64,000 nt of DNA from an uncultured Flavobacteriaceae bacterium (GTDB lineage: Bacteria > Bacteroidota > Bacteroidia > Flavobacteriales > Flavobacteriaceae): positions 62,001 to 126,000 of the forward strand of contig CANKUU010000003.1 in the NCBI GenBank assembly GCA_947486785.1, read 5' to 3'. Below, in pieces: positions 8,955-19,213 of this stretch (its first letter is position 1; each line of letters begins with the position of its first letter). The translations under genes were made by a program, and so were the position numbers. The notes under the pieces were generated by a model. It had not been told where the DNA came from and did no database searches. It saw only the letters and a list, made by a program, of their open reading frames with translations.

Positions 8955-9905
8955 TTATTCATTACATAGGTTTAGCGGGATAGGACCTGCTGACGAACCT
9001 GCTTCGTAAGAAGCTATTAAATTACCACTAGGAGCAAAAATTTGGAATGAAATTTCACCAAAACGGTCTCCTGGAAAATTCCATTCAGCGGATTCTATTC
9101 CCTCAGGAATGGTTACCGTAGCAGTACCCATACTTTCATCATTTACACAATCAAATGGACTGGGTTCATACTTCGTGCATAAACCAACTTCTATTACCTC
9201 TCCATTTGAAAGGGTAATCTTTATGCCAGGACCTCCATTATTTGTTGTCGTTTGCCAACCATCACCGAATGAGTCTTGCATGTCAACTCGATAATCACCT
9301 GCTGGTGGTGGTAAAATACATACCACAGTTGCGTCATATCTGAAACCTGAATTAAAGAAATTACCAGTTACATTAGTGTTAACATTGGTGCTGGTAAAAA
9401 CAGAGCCATCTTTTAGTTTCATCGCTAATCGAACACGAATAATATCTCCGCCATCAATTCTGGTTAAATCTGGATTTAGCAAATCCAATGCTGCTTGTCC
9501 ATTTATTGTTATGGTGAAACGAGGTTTGTTGTCGTCACCACCATTTTCAAAACTTGATGCAGGTACATTCATTAACAATACATCGGCTACACTTACGTCT
9601 TCATCATCATTTGTAGTAGTAGTTTCTCTGTCTCTATCTACAAATGTGTCGACCAAAGAAATAAAAACGTCCATAGACTCAAAGCGAGTGTTGTTTTGAA
9701 AATCATCAGCTTCCACCTCAATAACGATATTAGATTCGCTAGGATTGCTTTTGTTTACAGTAAAAGCTGTATTTTCAGTTATAGTTCTTAATACCGCCGC
9801 TTGTTCTACTACATTAAGCGGAAACGGATTTTTGTTTTCATCTTCACAGCCCAGCAGGATTACTATGGAAAGTAGACTGAAGAAAATTTTAGTTATTTTT
9901 TTCAT
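8955..9905 (-). CDS. SusCD-associated lipoprotein of unknown function
   Basis: The protein has 316 residues. The lipoprotein signal ends LLGC (Cys20), so it is probably anchored in the outer membrane. Residues 25-180 contain acidic, Thr-rich predicted beta structure. Residues 200-316 contain a segment GDYRVDMQDSFGDGWQT of the 'DSFGDGW' type found in extracellular Bacteroidota proteins, followed by a beta-rich C-terminal domain. It is the third gene after susC and susD, 27 bp from susD, in the position where SusE/SusF-like surface glycan-binding lipoproteins are often found. Binding of the same substrate as the SusCD pair is inferred from position only. Confidence 0.6.
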   Translation of the reverse strand: MKKITKIFFSLLSIVILLGCEDENKNPFPLNVVEQAAVLRTITENTAFTVNKSNPSESNIVIEVEADDFQNNTRFESMDVFISLVDTFVDRDRETTTTNDDEDVSVADVLLMNVPASSFENGGDDNKPRFTITINGQAALDLLNPDLTRIDGGDIIRVRLAMKLKDGSVFTSTNVNTNVTGNFFNSGFRYDATVVCILPPPAGDYRVDMQDSFGDGWQTTTNNGGPGIKITLSNGEVIEVGLCTKYEPSPFDCVNDESMGTATVTIPEGIESAEWNFPGDRFGEISFQIFAPSGNLIASYEAGSSAGPIPLNLCNE

Positions 9906-9932
9906 GATTTTATTTTTTTCTTTGAGTTTGAA

Positions 9933-11639
9933 TTATTCTAATGTTGGACCACCCTCTGCCCAAAATACTCTTACAGCTTGACTAGCTTTTTGAGAAGCAT
10001 TGGAATTTTGAATGACCAGTTCTTGTGGGTAAAGAAATGAATTAATGAACTCACCTGGGTTAGCAAGTAGAGTTGGTTGTAAATCAGATGGAAATCCTGT
10101 TCTTCTGTAGGTGTTATAGGCTTCTACACCATTTCCAAACAATGCTTTTATGTATTCGTTTACTACCACTTCTAACCGATCATCACCAGTAGCGGCATCA
10201 TAAGCATCTAAAACATTAGTTACATAACGTTCTATTTGGTTCGATGTAGGTACAAATAAATCACGTACTGTTTCTTCTTCATCAGTATCTGGTGTGTCTG
10301 GATCATCTGGAGTAACAACATTATCTAGGTAATCAAGATTTTCTCCAAAAGCTGTTACTTTAGAGACAGAGGCTCTTACAGCTGCCTCTAAGTAATCTCT
10401 TGCATCGCCACTAACGCCAGCAGTAAGGGCGCCTTCAGCTAACATAAAATTGGTGTATGATGTTAACATTATAGGAGCAAAACCTGCACCTTGCAATCCT
10501 GTTGTTTGTCCTGGTACTGCTGTTCCTCTATTATCGTCAAAAAATCCACCTACGGGATAAACACCCCATGTTGTTCTTTTTCCACCATCTGGCGGAGTAC
10601 CATCGTTATCTCCATGATCTCTTCCCCAGTACCCTCCTCCTGGATCGCAAAAAGGATCATTTGGACCATAATTTTCAGGACGAGGTGCTGTGATACATTC
10701 ATTTTCATTTGGATCTGTAGTAAAATCTAAAGACTGTCTATAAAAATAATAACGTGTTCTTGGATCTCCCGTTGAGAACCCATCTTTTACTCGAACCATA
10801 AATGCGTTGGACATGTAGTCAGAAACATCAGCAGCCACGTTAAAATTGTTTGCGAATTCTGGATGTCTACTGTCAGGATTTGCATTGGTAGTCGAATAAT
10901 TAAATTGAAAATCATCAGCTGCTTCTAAAATTAAATTTCCATCTTCTAATAAGGTATTTATTTTAGCACCTGCATTAGAATCTACCAAACGACTTTGTGT
11001 GTAAAGTTTCAATTTTAACGTGTTAGCAAATTTAATCCATTTATCCTCGTCACCACCATAAAATAAATCTTGTGATGGAAGCGAAAGTTCTTCTCGGCTA
11101 AATTGATTTAAAGCTTCGTTTAATAGTATCTCAATGGCAGCATATATCTCAGCGCCACCGTCTAAATTGGGATTGGTATTTTCAGAACCTAAAATAGCCT
11201 CTGAATATGGTACATCACCAAAATAGTCGACTAGAGTCATCATCACATACGCTTCAATTGTTTTTGCTATTCCAATATGAGTGTAAAGCTCTTTGCCTTC
11301 AGCAATTGGTTCTAATGCTCTTATATCCGCTAAGATACCAGCATAAGCAACAGTCCAAGCTTCATTGAATGTAGAAGGAGGGTATGCATTGTTGTAGGTG
11401 GGCCCGGCCATTACTAGCATACGGGTTACTTCCATTCCAGGATTAGTTACCCTTGAAAAGAAATCAGCAAGACTAAGTTCAATTTCTGACAAAAATAAAT
11501 CTGGATCGGCCTGTGATGGAGAAAGCGCATTGGGGTTCTCCAAAATTTCTAACTTCGTACTTTCGCAAGAGTTAAATCCAAGTGCTAGCGCAAGTATTGC
11601 GAAGCTCTTGATTATATGTTTTTTATAATGTTCTAACAT
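9933..11639 (-). CDS. SusD/RagB-like outer-membrane lipoprotein (SusD-like_2 type)
   Basis: The protein has 568 residues, with a lipoprotein signal ending GFNSC. The sequence PNALSPSQADPDLFLSEIE near residue 37 and the TPR-like segments (THIGIAKTIEAYVMMTLVDYFGDVPYSEA near residues 115-145) are typical of SusD-like proteins. SusD proteins form the lid over the SusC channel and capture the oligomeric ligand. The gene follows susC by 26 bp on the same strand, so both form one operon. The C-terminal half contains an Asp-rich, probably Ca-binding loop (DDPDTPDTDEEE). The ligand (glycan, peptide or other) cannot be read from the sequence. Confidence 0.9.
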   Translation of the reverse strand: MLEHYKKHIIKSFAILALALGFNSCESTKLEILENPNALSPSQADPDLFLSEIELSLADFFSRVTNPGMEVTRMLVMAGPTYNNAYPPSTFNEAWTVAYAGILADIRALEPIAEGKELYTHIGIAKTIEAYVMMTLVDYFGDVPYSEAILGSENTNPNLDGGAEIYAAIEILLNEALNQFSREELSLPSQDLFYGGDEDKWIKFANTLKLKLYTQSRLVDSNAGAKINTLLEDGNLILEAADDFQFNYSTTNANPDSRHPEFANNFNVAADVSDYMSNAFMVRVKDGFSTGDPRTRYYFYRQSLDFTTDPNENECITAPRPENYGPNDPFCDPGGGYWGRDHGDNDGTPPDGGKRTTWGVYPVGGFFDDNRGTAVPGQTTGLQGAGFAPIMLTSYTNFMLAEGALTAGVSGDARDYLEAAVRASVSKVTAFGENLDYLDNVVTPDDPDTPDTDEEETVRDLFVPTSNQIERYVTNVLDAYDAATGDDRLEVVVNEYIKALFGNGVEAYNTYRRTGFPSDLQPTLLANPGEFINSFLYPQELVIQNSNASQKASQAVRVFWAEGGPTLE

Positions 11640-11665
11640 TTTTATTAGATTTAGATAGTTTATAA

Positions 11666-14600
11666 TTAAAAAGTTGCCTTAACACTAAGTCCATATCTTC
11701 TGGAGCTAGGACCTGTTATAAAATCAATACCTTGACCATTACCGACGCCAGTACTAAGCGTATTTGTGTCAAATCTAACATCGACTGGAAAGTTTACTGC
11801 TTTATACCAAATGTTGTTACCGCTTAGGGTGAAGCTAATTTTTCCAAATGGTGTTTTTTCTAAAAATTTTGATGGCATATCATAGCCAAGGCTTACCTCA
11901 TTCAGTCTGATTGTTGTACCGTCATAAATTTGTAAATCATTACCCGCACTAAATCCAATAGTGTTAAAACCAAGAGTTGTCGCCGTAACTTGAATGTTGT
12001 TTGGAGAACCGTCTTCTAAAACACCAGGTAAAATATATGTTGCTTCTCTATCAATACCTTGTACTGCTACTGTACCTCTTCCTAAGAGAGTGGCCGCTGT
12101 TTGAGAGAAAATGTCACCACCGTGTCGATACAATACGTTAGCCGCAAGGGTGAAACCCTTATACCTAAACGTTGTTGTAAGACCAGCATTCCAATCTGGG
12201 TTGGGATCACCAATTATTTCGATGTCATTACCTACTGCATATTCACCATTAGCCTGAACCACTCTTTGGCCAGAGGCATCCCGCACTGTTGCTCTACCTT
12301 GTAAAACACCGTAAGGCTGTCCTACTACAGCATAGTTTGCTGGTCTGCCACCAATTGAACTGGTTAGTACAATTTGGTCGGTGCCCGGAGGTAAACTAGT
12401 AATGACACTTTCGTCGGCAAAAAAGTTACCAGCAAGGTTCCATGAGAAGTTGTCTGTACGTATAGGGGTAACATCAAAATCAAGTTCAATACCTTTGGTT
12501 TCCAATGATCCTGCGTTAATACGCGTTACGGTAAAACCGGATGCTGGATCTAATTGTTGGTCGGTTATCAAGTCTTCTGCGGTTTTCTTATATACACTAA
12601 CATTTAAGGAAAGACGATTTCTAAAGAATTGTGCATCTAATCCAGCCTCTATTTCTGAAACTGTTTCTGCTTGCAAATCAGGGTTCCCCAATCTGTTAGA
12701 AACTGCATTGGTTGATACAACCGATGACCCTGGAGTGACGAAACCTCTAGAGGTTAAACTCAAGGTGTTTCTTGTGCCGTATGGATTTGGAAAACCAGCA
12801 GAGGTACCGTAACCAACTCGCATTTTTAAACTACTTAAGAAATTATCACTAATCATTCCTTCGATAAATTGTGTTGGAATAAACGATAAACTTGCTGCAG
12901 GGTAGAAGATACTGTAATTGTCTGTTTCTAAGGTAGAACTCCAATCGTTTCGTGCTGCTAAATTTAAATAGAGACCTCTTTTGTAACCTAAAGTAACGTC
13001 AGCATAGATACCAGTTTGATTTTCTAGTTGTTTTCTACCGATATTTTGATCATTAAAACTATTTACTGTTGAATGGTTTACAAAGTTGAAATGCTCCAAT
13101 ATACCAAAAGACAATTGTTGTGTACTTTCAACACCATCTCTCAAAAATGTATCATTTCTAGATTGACCACCAAGTACGACTTGTAAATTTAAGTTTTCGG
13201 TAAAATCTTTGTTGTAATTCAGATTTACAGTATGGTTCCATATCTTATTTTTAGTTGTTGTGCTTCTAAAAATACCGTTAGGATTTCCGTCTACACCACC
13301 TTTGTTTTGGCCGTAAGTTCCAAATTCAGTATAAGTGTCTAAACCTAATTGGTAGGTGATGTTTAAATTTTTTGCAAGGTCATACCCAAAACTTAAATTA
13401 CCAAAAATACGTTCGGTGTTTTGTGTGGTTTTGGCATTTGCTAGAGTCCATCTTGGATTTTGAATGTCATTGCCCGATCGATAATATATACTACGTCCAT
13501 CTGGTGTTTGAAATGGAAGTCCAAATAAATCGACTCCTCGTGGTGTGTACAAAACATCACCAAAAACAGAAGACCCATCACCTACCGTACCACTACCAGC
13601 AGATGCTGAAATTGGAGGGGTGCGATAATCGGTATTTGAATAATTTAGCGTACCACTTACTCTAAGCTTATTGGTTAGGTTAGCAGAACCACCTATACTT
13701 ATGTTATTTCTAATCACCTTATTTCCAGGTATGAAACCTTTGTCTTCCAAATGACCTAAGTTTACGTTGTATGTTGCGTTTGCTGTTGCTCCACGAAAGT
13801 TTACAGAGTTGGTTGAAACTGAACCTGTTCTGAAGAATTCTTGAACGCTATTATAGTTTTGGTATCTGTAATTTGAAGCTGCTAAATCTTGAAAGCTAGC
13901 TGTTAAGGTCTTGTCGTTGATAGCGTCGAATGGGTGTCTTACTAACACGGTTCCATCAGTATCTAAACCTCTAAAATTTGAACCGTAAGGAAATGATCTT
14001 TGGTCTGCAAAATCAGGCCCCCAGTTACTGAAGAAAAAGCCAAAAGATTGATGAAAACCACCACCGTATTGTGTTTGAAACTTAGGAAGTACTGCTTCAC
14101 TAATGAAGTACGAAGAGGAAGCGGTTACTTCAAGTTTTTCTGCGGTTGGCTTTTTGCTGCCGCTTTTTGTTGATATAAGCACAACACCGTTTCTGCCTCT
14201 TTCTCCGTAAAGCACAGTTGCACTTAATCCTTTTAATACCTTGACATTTTCAATAGAATTTGGGTCTAAGTCTAAGAATCTACTAGATTCTCCAGCGCTG
14301 TCAAAAAAATCAGATTGCTCATTAGCTCCTCCATCAAAGGGAACTCCATCAACAATAAATAAAGGCTGGTTACTTCCGGACAAGGAGGTGTATCCTCTAA
14401 TAATGAAGTTTGTTCCTGATCCTGAAACCCCGTTGGTAGCTGTAATGTTAACACCTGCAGCTTTACCTTGTAAAATTCTACCAATGTCTCCTTGAGCTTT
14501 TTCTTCAATTTGATCACCGCCTACATCACTAACGGCGTAGCCAAGCGAACCAGCTTCTCTCTTAATGTTTTGAGCAACTACTACCACCTCTTCAAGTGCT

Positions 14601-14899
14601 TGTGCGTCTTGCTCAAGTTGGACATTAATGGTGCTATCAGCGCCAACAGTTATTTCTTTTGTTCTTTGTCCTACATAGGAAAAGGTTAAAACGTTACCTG
14701 ATTGGGCATTGATGGTATAATTACCGTCAAAGTCTGTTTGGGTGCCATTTGATGTACCTTTAACTACAATTGACGCTCCTGGCAGGGGTAACCCGTCCTG
14801 ATCTGTCACCGTTCCGGTAATCGTTTTGTCCTGTGCATAAGATAAATGCACAACAAACGCTAAAAGTAGCGTTAAGATTCCATTTAATTTTGTTCTCAT
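11666..14899 (-). CDS. SusC/RagA family TonB-linked outer-membrane transporter
   Basis: This 1077-residue protein has, in order, a signal peptide (to about residue 22, SYAQ), a carboxypeptidase-D regulatory-like domain (ITGTVTDQDGLPLPGASIVV, about 28-105), a plug domain with VQNI-type TonB contact region (VVVAQNIKREAGSLGYAVS near 106), and a 22-strand barrel ending in an aromatic residue (VKATF). It imports large substrates in partnership with the SusD lipoprotein encoded just downstream. No hydrolase, sulfatase or regulator gene accompanies the pair apart from the dead sulfotransferase. About 780 bp of non-coding DNA separate it from the divergent ribosomal cluster. Confidence 0.95.
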   Translation of the reverse strand: MRTKLNGILTLLLAFVVHLSYAQDKTITGTVTDQDGLPLPGASIVVKGTSNGTQTDFDGNYTINAQSGNVLTFSYVGQRTKEITVGADSTINVQLEQDAQALEEVVVVAQNIKREAGSLGYAVSDVGGDQIEEKAQGDIGRILQGKAAGVNITATNGVSGSGTNFIIRGYTSLSGSNQPLFIVDGVPFDGGANEQSDFFDSAGESSRFLDLDPNSIENVKVLKGLSATVLYGERGRNGVVLISTKSGSKKPTAEKLEVTASSSYFISEAVLPKFQTQYGGGFHQSFGFFFSNWGPDFADQRSFPYGSNFRGLDTDGTVLVRHPFDAINDKTLTASFQDLAASNYRYQNYNSVQEFFRTGSVSTNSVNFRGATANATYNVNLGHLEDKGFIPGNKVIRNNISIGGSANLTNKLRVSGTLNYSNTDYRTPPISASAGSGTVGDGSSVFGDVLYTPRGVDLFGLPFQTPDGRSIYYRSGNDIQNPRWTLANAKTTQNTERIFGNLSFGYDLAKNLNITYQLGLDTYTEFGTYGQNKGGVDGNPNGIFRSTTTKNKIWNHTVNLNYNKDFTENLNLQVVLGGQSRNDTFLRDGVESTQQLSFGILEHFNFVNHSTVNSFNDQNIGRKQLENQTGIYADVTLGYKRGLYLNLAARNDWSSTLETDNYSIFYPAASLSFIPTQFIEGMISDNFLSSLKMRVGYGTSAGFPNPYGTRNTLSLTSRGFVTPGSSVVSTNAVSNRLGNPDLQAETVSEIEAGLDAQFFRNRLSLNVSVYKKTAEDLITDQQLDPASGFTVTRINAGSLETKGIELDFDVTPIRTDNFSWNLAGNFFADESVITSLPPGTDQIVLTSSIGGRPANYAVVGQPYGVLQGRATVRDASGQRVVQANGEYAVGNDIEIIGDPNPDWNAGLTTTFRYKGFTLAANVLYRHGGDIFSQTAATLLGRGTVAVQGIDREATYILPGVLEDGSPNNIQVTATTLGFNTIGFSAGNDLQIYDGTTIRLNEVSLGYDMPSKFLEKTPFGKISFTLSGNNIWYKAVNFPVDVRFDTNTLSTGVGNGQGIDFITGPSSRRYGLSVKATF

Positions 14900-15681
14900 T
14901 TTTAAATTGTTTGAATTAGCTAGGCGTAAAAGTCATAAAACCTTGTTAAATATCCAAAGAAATATTAATAAAGTTTTAAGAAAGGGTTTTGCAGGTATGT
15001 AATTGGGGTCATGATATCACATTTCTAACTTAGATTTTATATTTTGGTATTTGCTATTTGGGGTTAGTTGTTCAATGTGGTTAAATCTGGTGTTCTTTTT
15101 TTGATTGATATTCTTAAATTTAGACTTCAAGGTTGTTGCTTTTTTAACTTTTAAAAATAGGTGTTAAGATTTTTATTAAACCATAAATAAGAATTTATTT
15201 GCTTAAAGATTTTTTTTAAAATTAAATATGTATGATCAAGTGCTTTTCGCTTCTGTATGTTGAATAGAGATTGTGCTAGTTTGTGTTGGTCTATTTTGTT
15301 TTTATTGATTTATCGGGGTGTTTTCAATGGCGCTTTAAATTTTAACTTTTTAGCTTCCTTGAGCTATCTCTATTAGTCGAGGTTCTTTATTTTGAGGTTT
15401 GATTGGCCTAGTTTTTTTTCTGAAGACGGTCTGATTAACCTTGATTTTTTTTGGTCTGAGATTTTTTTGATCTAATAGAATTTGGGCATTATTTTGTTTC
15501 TCTCATTAATTTTTGATTTAATAAGGATTTTTTGGCATTGTTTTTTATGAGGATTGCGAAATTGTTTTTGTAGAGTTAAAAAAAAATAAAATTAAATGAT
15601 CTCGTATTTGAAATATTAAGAAATAGTATTACATTTGCCAGCCCTTAAACGGGGTAAAGATTTATACATATACAATATAGT
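14900..15681. other. non-coding divergent region between susC and rpsL
   Basis: No plausible open frame was found on either strand. The stretch 15040-15590 is unusually T-rich on the plus strand, with many TTTTTT and ATTTTTT blocks. The only recognisable signal is the rpsL promoter near the right end. The susC promoter must lie near 14910-14990, but I see only a weak match. Confidence 0.6.
15607..15637 (+). promoter_or_regulatory. promoter of the ribosomal protein cluster (Bacteroidota sigma-A type)
   Basis: TTTG at 15607-15610 and TACATTTG at 15630-15637, separated by 19 bp, fit the Bacteroidota consensus (TTTG / TAnnTTTG) exactly. The predicted transcription start is near 15642, about 40 bp before the rpsL ATG. 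Confidence 0.8.
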
Positions 15682-16056
15682 ATGCCAACAATTTCACAAT
15701 TAGTACGAAAAGGAAGAGTCACAATTACTAAGAAGAGTAAATCGGCTGCTTTAGATTCGTGTCCTCAAAGAAGAGGGGTATGTACTCGTGTTTACACTAC
15801 TACACCTAAAAAGCCAAACTCTGCTATGCGTAAAGTAGCAAGGGTAAGGTTGACAAACGGTAAAGAGGTAAATGCTTACATCCCAGGTGAGGGTCACAAT
15901 TTACAAGAGCACTCGATAGTATTAGTAAGAGGCGGAAGGGTAAAAGATTTGCCAGGAGTTAGATATCACATCGTTAGAGGTGCGTTAGATACCGCTGGTG
16001 TTGCTGGAAGGACGCAACGTAGATCTAAATATGGTGCAAAACGCCCTAAGAAGTAA
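15682..16056 (+). CDS. rpsL: 30S ribosomal protein S12
   Basis: The protein has 124 residues, the normal length. It contains the conserved loop [15 protein letters not shown] (about residues 36-50) with Lys at the classical streptomycin-resistance position 43, and the second loop [14 protein letters not shown] (about 87-100). S12 sits at the decoding centre of the 30S subunit and affects translational accuracy. It is the first gene of the cluster, about 40 bp behind a consensus promoter, and is followed by rpsG after 24 bp, as in the classical str operon. Confidence 0.98.
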   Translation: MPTISQLVRKGRVTITKKSKSAALDSCPQRRGVCTRVYTTTPKKPNSAMRKVARVRLTNGKEVNAYIPGEGHNLQEHSIVLVRGGRVKDLPGVRYHIVRGALDTAGVAGRTQRRSKYGAKRPKK

Positions 16057-16080
16057 ATAAAACTTTTTTAAGAAGAAGCA

Positions 16081-16557
16081 ATGAGAAAAAAGCAGGCGAA
16101 AAAAAGGCCATTATTACCAGATCCGAGATTTAATGATCAATTGGTTACCCGATTTGTAAACATGATGATGTGGGATGGTAAAAAATCAGTAGCATTTAGT
16201 GTTTTTTATGACGCGATTGATATCGTTGAAGAAAAGAAAACAGACGAAGAGAAGACAGCTTTAGAGTTGTGGAAAGATGCGTTATCCAATGTAATGCCTC
16301 ATGTTGAGGTAAGAAGTAGAAGGGTTGGTGGGGCAACGTTTCAAATCCCAATGCAAATTAGACCCGATCGTAAAATTTCAACAGCTATGAAGTGGTTGAT
16401 TAGTTTTGCGAGAAAGCGAAATGAAAAAGGGATGGCTCAAAAGTTAGCGGGAGAGATCTTGGCAGCGTCAAAAGAAGAAGGAGCAGCAGTTAAAAGAAGA
16501 GTGGATACCCACAAAATGGCTGAGGCAAACAAAGCATTCTCTCACTTTAGATTTTAA
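16081..16557 (+). CDS. rpsG: 30S ribosomal protein S7
   Basis: The protein has 158 residues. It shows the typical start [17 protein letters not shown] and the conserved [15 protein letters not shown] segment (about residues 80-93). S7 is a primary binder of the 3' major domain of 16S rRNA and contacts the E and P sites. It lies between rpsL and fusA with gaps of 24 and 6 bp, the standard str-operon order. Confidence 0.98.
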   Translation: MRKKQAKKRPLLPDPRFNDQLVTRFVNMMMWDGKKSVAFSVFYDAIDIVEEKKTDEEKTALELWKDALSNVMPHVEVRSRRVGGATFQIPMQIRPDRKISTAMKWLISFARKRNEKGMAQKLAGEILAASKEEGAAVKRRVDTHKMAEANKAFSHFRF

Positions 16558-16563
16558 TAAGTA

Positions 16564-18696
16564 ATGGCAAGAGATTTAAAATATACAAGAAATATAGGTA
16601 TTGCGGCACATATTGATGCTGGGAAAACCACAACTACAGAGCGTATATTGTTTTATACGGGTGTAAGTCATAAAATAGGGGAGGTACATGATGGTGCTGC
16701 TACTATGGATTGGATGGAGCAAGAGCAAGAACGTGGTATTACAATTACCTCAGCTGCTACTACTTGTGAATGGCAGTTTCCTACAGAAAACGGAAAACCA
16801 ACAGCTGATGCTAAAGGTTTTCACTTTAATATAATTGACACACCAGGTCACGTTGATTTTACGGTTGAAGTAAATCGTTCATTGCGTGTTTTAGATGGTT
16901 TAGTGTTTCTTTTTAGTGCTGTTGACGGTGTAGAGCCGCAATCAGAAACGAACTGGAGATTAGCTGACAATTATAAAGTGCCGCGAATTGGTTTCGTGAA
17001 CAAGATGGATCGTCAGGGGTCTAACTTCTTAATGGTTTGTAAGCAAGTTAAAGAAATGCTTGGTTCTAACGCGGTTCCAATTGTTTTGCCAATTGGTGAT
17101 GAAGCTGATTTTAAAGGTATAGTTGACCTTGCTAAAAATAGAGCCATTGTGTGGCATGATGAAGGTTTTGGTTCTACCTTTGATGTGATAGATATTCCTG
17201 AGGAAATGAAAGCTGAAGTGAGGGAGTATAGGGCTGGTCTAATTGAGGCTGTTGCCGAATATGATGAGGAATTAATGGAGAAATTCTTCGAGGATGAAGA
17301 TTCTATTACCGAAGAGGAAGTGCATGCAGCTTTAAGAGCTGCGGTGATGGATAGAGCTATTATCCCAATGATTTGTGGATCTTCATTCAAGAATAAAGGA
17401 GTGCAATTTTTATTAGATGCGGTTTGTAGATATCTACCATCGCCATTAGATAAAGATGCTATCGTGGGTACAGATCCGGATAGTGGAGTGGCTATCTCTA
17501 GGAAGCCAGATGTTAAAGAGCCTTTCGCAGCCTTAGCTTTCAAGATTGCTACAGATCCTTTTGTAGGGCGTTTAGCTTTCTTTAGAACGTACTCGGGAAG
17601 ATTAGATGCGGGTTCTTATATATTGAATAATCGATCAGGGAAGAAGGAGCGTATATCGCGTATTTATCAAATGCATTCCAATAAGCAGAATGCTATCGAT
17701 TATATAGAGGCTGGTGATATTGGAGCTGCAGTAGGTTTTAAGGATATTAAAACTGGTGATACAATGTCTGATGAAAAGCATCCAATTGTTTTAGAAAGTA
17801 TGGATTTTCCCGATCCAGTTATTGGTATTGCCGTTGAGCCAAAGACAAAGGCAGATGTTGATAAGTTAGGTATGGCTTTAGGTAAGTTAGCTGAAGAAGA
17901 TCCAACCTTTCAAGTAAAAACGGATGAGGCTTCAGGTCAGACTATTATATCTGGTATGGGCGAGCTTCACTTAGATATTATTGTAGACCGTTTAAAGCGT
18001 GAGTTCAAAGTTGAGGTTAATCAAGGTCAACCTCAAGTAGAGTACAAGGAAGCTTTAACAAAAACGGCAAGCCATAGAGAAACTTATAAAAAACAATCTG
18101 GTGGTCGTGGTAAGTTTGGTGATATTGTATTTGAAATGGGTCCAGCAGATGAAGATTTTGAAGGATCAGGACTGCAGTTTGTTGATGAGATAAAAGGAGG
18201 ACGTATTCCAAAAGAATTTATTCCATCTGTGGAGAAAGGATTTACAGCTGCCATGAAAAATGGGCCTTTAGCGGGTTATGAAATGGATACTATGAAGGTT
18301 GTATTGAAGGATGGTTCTTTCCACCCTGTGGATTCTGATGCACTTTCTTTCGAGTTGGCTGCAAAAATGGGTTACAAAGCTGCAGGAAAAGCCGCAGGTG
18401 CTGTTGTAATGGAGCCTATTATGAAATTGGAGGTTCTTACTCCAGAGGAAAATATGGGAGATATTGTAGGTGATTTAAACCGAAGAAGAGGTACTATCAG
18501 TGATATGAGTGATAGAGCTGGCGCTAAGGTGGTTAAAGGTACAGTTCCGCTTTCAGAGATGTTTGGTTATGTAACTTCGTTGAGAACTTTATCTTCTGGT
18601 AGAGCAACGTCTACAATGGAATTTTCTCACTATGCAGAAACTCCATCGAATATTTCAGAGGAAGTAATAAAAGCATCTAAAGGTGTAACTGCTTAA
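16564..18696 (+). CDS. fusA: elongation factor G
   Basis: This 710-residue translational GTPase drives mRNA-tRNA translocation. G1 is [10 protein letters not shown] (residues 15-24), the switch-II motif is DTPGHVDF, and the specificity motif is NKMD. Domains II to V follow with the usual spacing, including the domain IV loop segment [19 protein letters not shown]. It sits 6 bp after rpsG and 10 bp before rpsJ; no tuf gene lies here, unlike in E. coli, so EF-Tu must be encoded elsewhere. Confidence 0.98.
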   Translation: MARDLKYTRNIGIAAHIDAGKTTTTERILFYTGVSHKIGEVHDGAATMDWMEQEQERGITITSAATTCEWQFPTENGKPTADAKGFHFNIIDTPGHVDFTVEVNRSLRVLDGLVFLFSAVDGVEPQSETNWRLADNYKVPRIGFVNKMDRQGSNFLMVCKQVKEMLGSNAVPIVLPIGDEADFKGIVDLAKNRAIVWHDEGFGSTFDVIDIPEEMKAEVREYRAGLIEAVAEYDEELMEKFFEDEDSITEEEVHAALRAAVMDRAIIPMICGSSFKNKGVQFLLDAVCRYLPSPLDKDAIVGTDPDSGVAISRKPDVKEPFAALAFKIATDPFVGRLAFFRTYSGRLDAGSYILNNRSGKKERISRIYQMHSNKQNAIDYIEAGDIGAAVGFKDIKTGDTMSDEKHPIVLESMDFPDPVIGIAVEPKTKADVDKLGMALGKLAEEDPTFQVKTDEASGQTIISGMGELHLDIIVDRLKREFKVEVNQGQPQVEYKEALTKTASHRETYKKQSGGRGKFGDIVFEMGPADEDFEGSGLQFVDEIKGGRIPKEFIPSVEKGFTAAMKNGPLAGYEMDTMKVVLKDGSFHPVDSDALSFELAAKMGYKAAGKAAGAVVMEPIMKLEVLTPEENMGDIVGDLNRRRGTISDMSDRAGAKVVKGTVPLSEMFGYVTSLRTLSSGRATSTMEFSHYAETPSNISEEVIKASKGVTA

Positions 18697-18706
18697 ATTT
18701 TAGAAG

Positions 18707-19012
18707 ATGAGTCAGAAAATTAGAATAAAGCTAAAATCTTACGATCATAATCTAGTAGACAAGTCTGCTGAGAAAATCGTTAAGACGGTAAAGACAACTG
18801 GTGCGGTAGTAACTGGTCCAATTCCTTTGCCGACGCATAAAAAGATATTTACTGTGTTGCGTTCACCACATGTAAATAAAAAATCTAGAGAGCAATTTCA
18901 ATTAAGTTCATATAAAAGACTTTTGGATATTTATAGCTCTTCATCTAAGACTATTGATGCCCTAATGAAGTTAGAGCTTCCAAGTGGTGTCGAGGTAGAG
19001 ATAAAGGTTTAA
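18707..19012 (+). CDS. rpsJ: 30S ribosomal protein S10
   Basis: The protein has 101 residues. It contains the S10 pattern [19 protein letters not shown] and the segment [20 protein letters not shown] (about residues 38-57), which includes the extended loop reaching into the 30S head. Outside the ribosome S10 (NusE) also takes part in transcription antitermination, as known for the family. It is 10 bp after fusA and is followed by a 201-bp gap with a terminator-like hairpin before rplC, which separates it from the rest of the S10 operon. Confidence 0.97.
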   Translation: MSQKIRIKLKSYDHNLVDKSAEKIVKTVKTTGAVVTGPIPLPTHKKIFTVLRSPHVNKKSREQFQLSSYKRLLDIYSSSSKTIDALMKLELPSGVEVEIKV

Positions 19013-19020
19013 GGTTAAGT

Positions 19021-19125
19021 GCTATACTGTGTTGGTATAGCAGACATGTCCTAAGCTGTGTGCAAGGGAAAGATGGTAAAAAAAAATACATTCAGGGTGA
19101 ATTTATTTTTGACCCTGTTTTTTTT
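19021..19125 (+). promoter_or_regulatory. candidate structured leader/attenuator between rpsJ and rplC
   Basis: Three elements lie in a row. Hairpin 1 has a perfect 7-bp stem GCTATAC/GTATAGC (19021-19041). A second stem TCCT-AA-GC/GC-AA-GGGA (19049-19069) has a symmetric AA/AA internal loop and a TGTGT loop. Then a CAGGGT/ACCCTG stem (19093-19117) is followed by eight T (19118-19125). The last one has the form of an intrinsic terminator. The arrangement resembles a regulatory leader with attenuation before rplC-rplD; it is an inference from base pairing only. Confidence 0.5.
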
Positions 19126-19213
19126 ATCAAAAGTTAACGTATAATACGAGTGTTTAATATAAACGGATAAAAAGTTTTTATTTTAAAAATTTAAATCCAA
19201 AATCTAAAATCAA

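Noticed and set aside
12381-12812. 143-residue open frame antisense to susC
   Set aside because: Contained in the coding region of a well-supported TonB-dependent transporter, with no start or upstream signals of its own.
17013-17543. 176-residue open frame antisense to fusA
   Set aside because: It lies wholly inside the highly conserved EF-G gene; its composition is that of a reverse-complement shadow.
19141-19146. TATAAT-like sequence before rplC as an E. coli type -10 box
   Set aside because: Bacteroidota promoters use TAnnTTTG; no matching -33 element is present.
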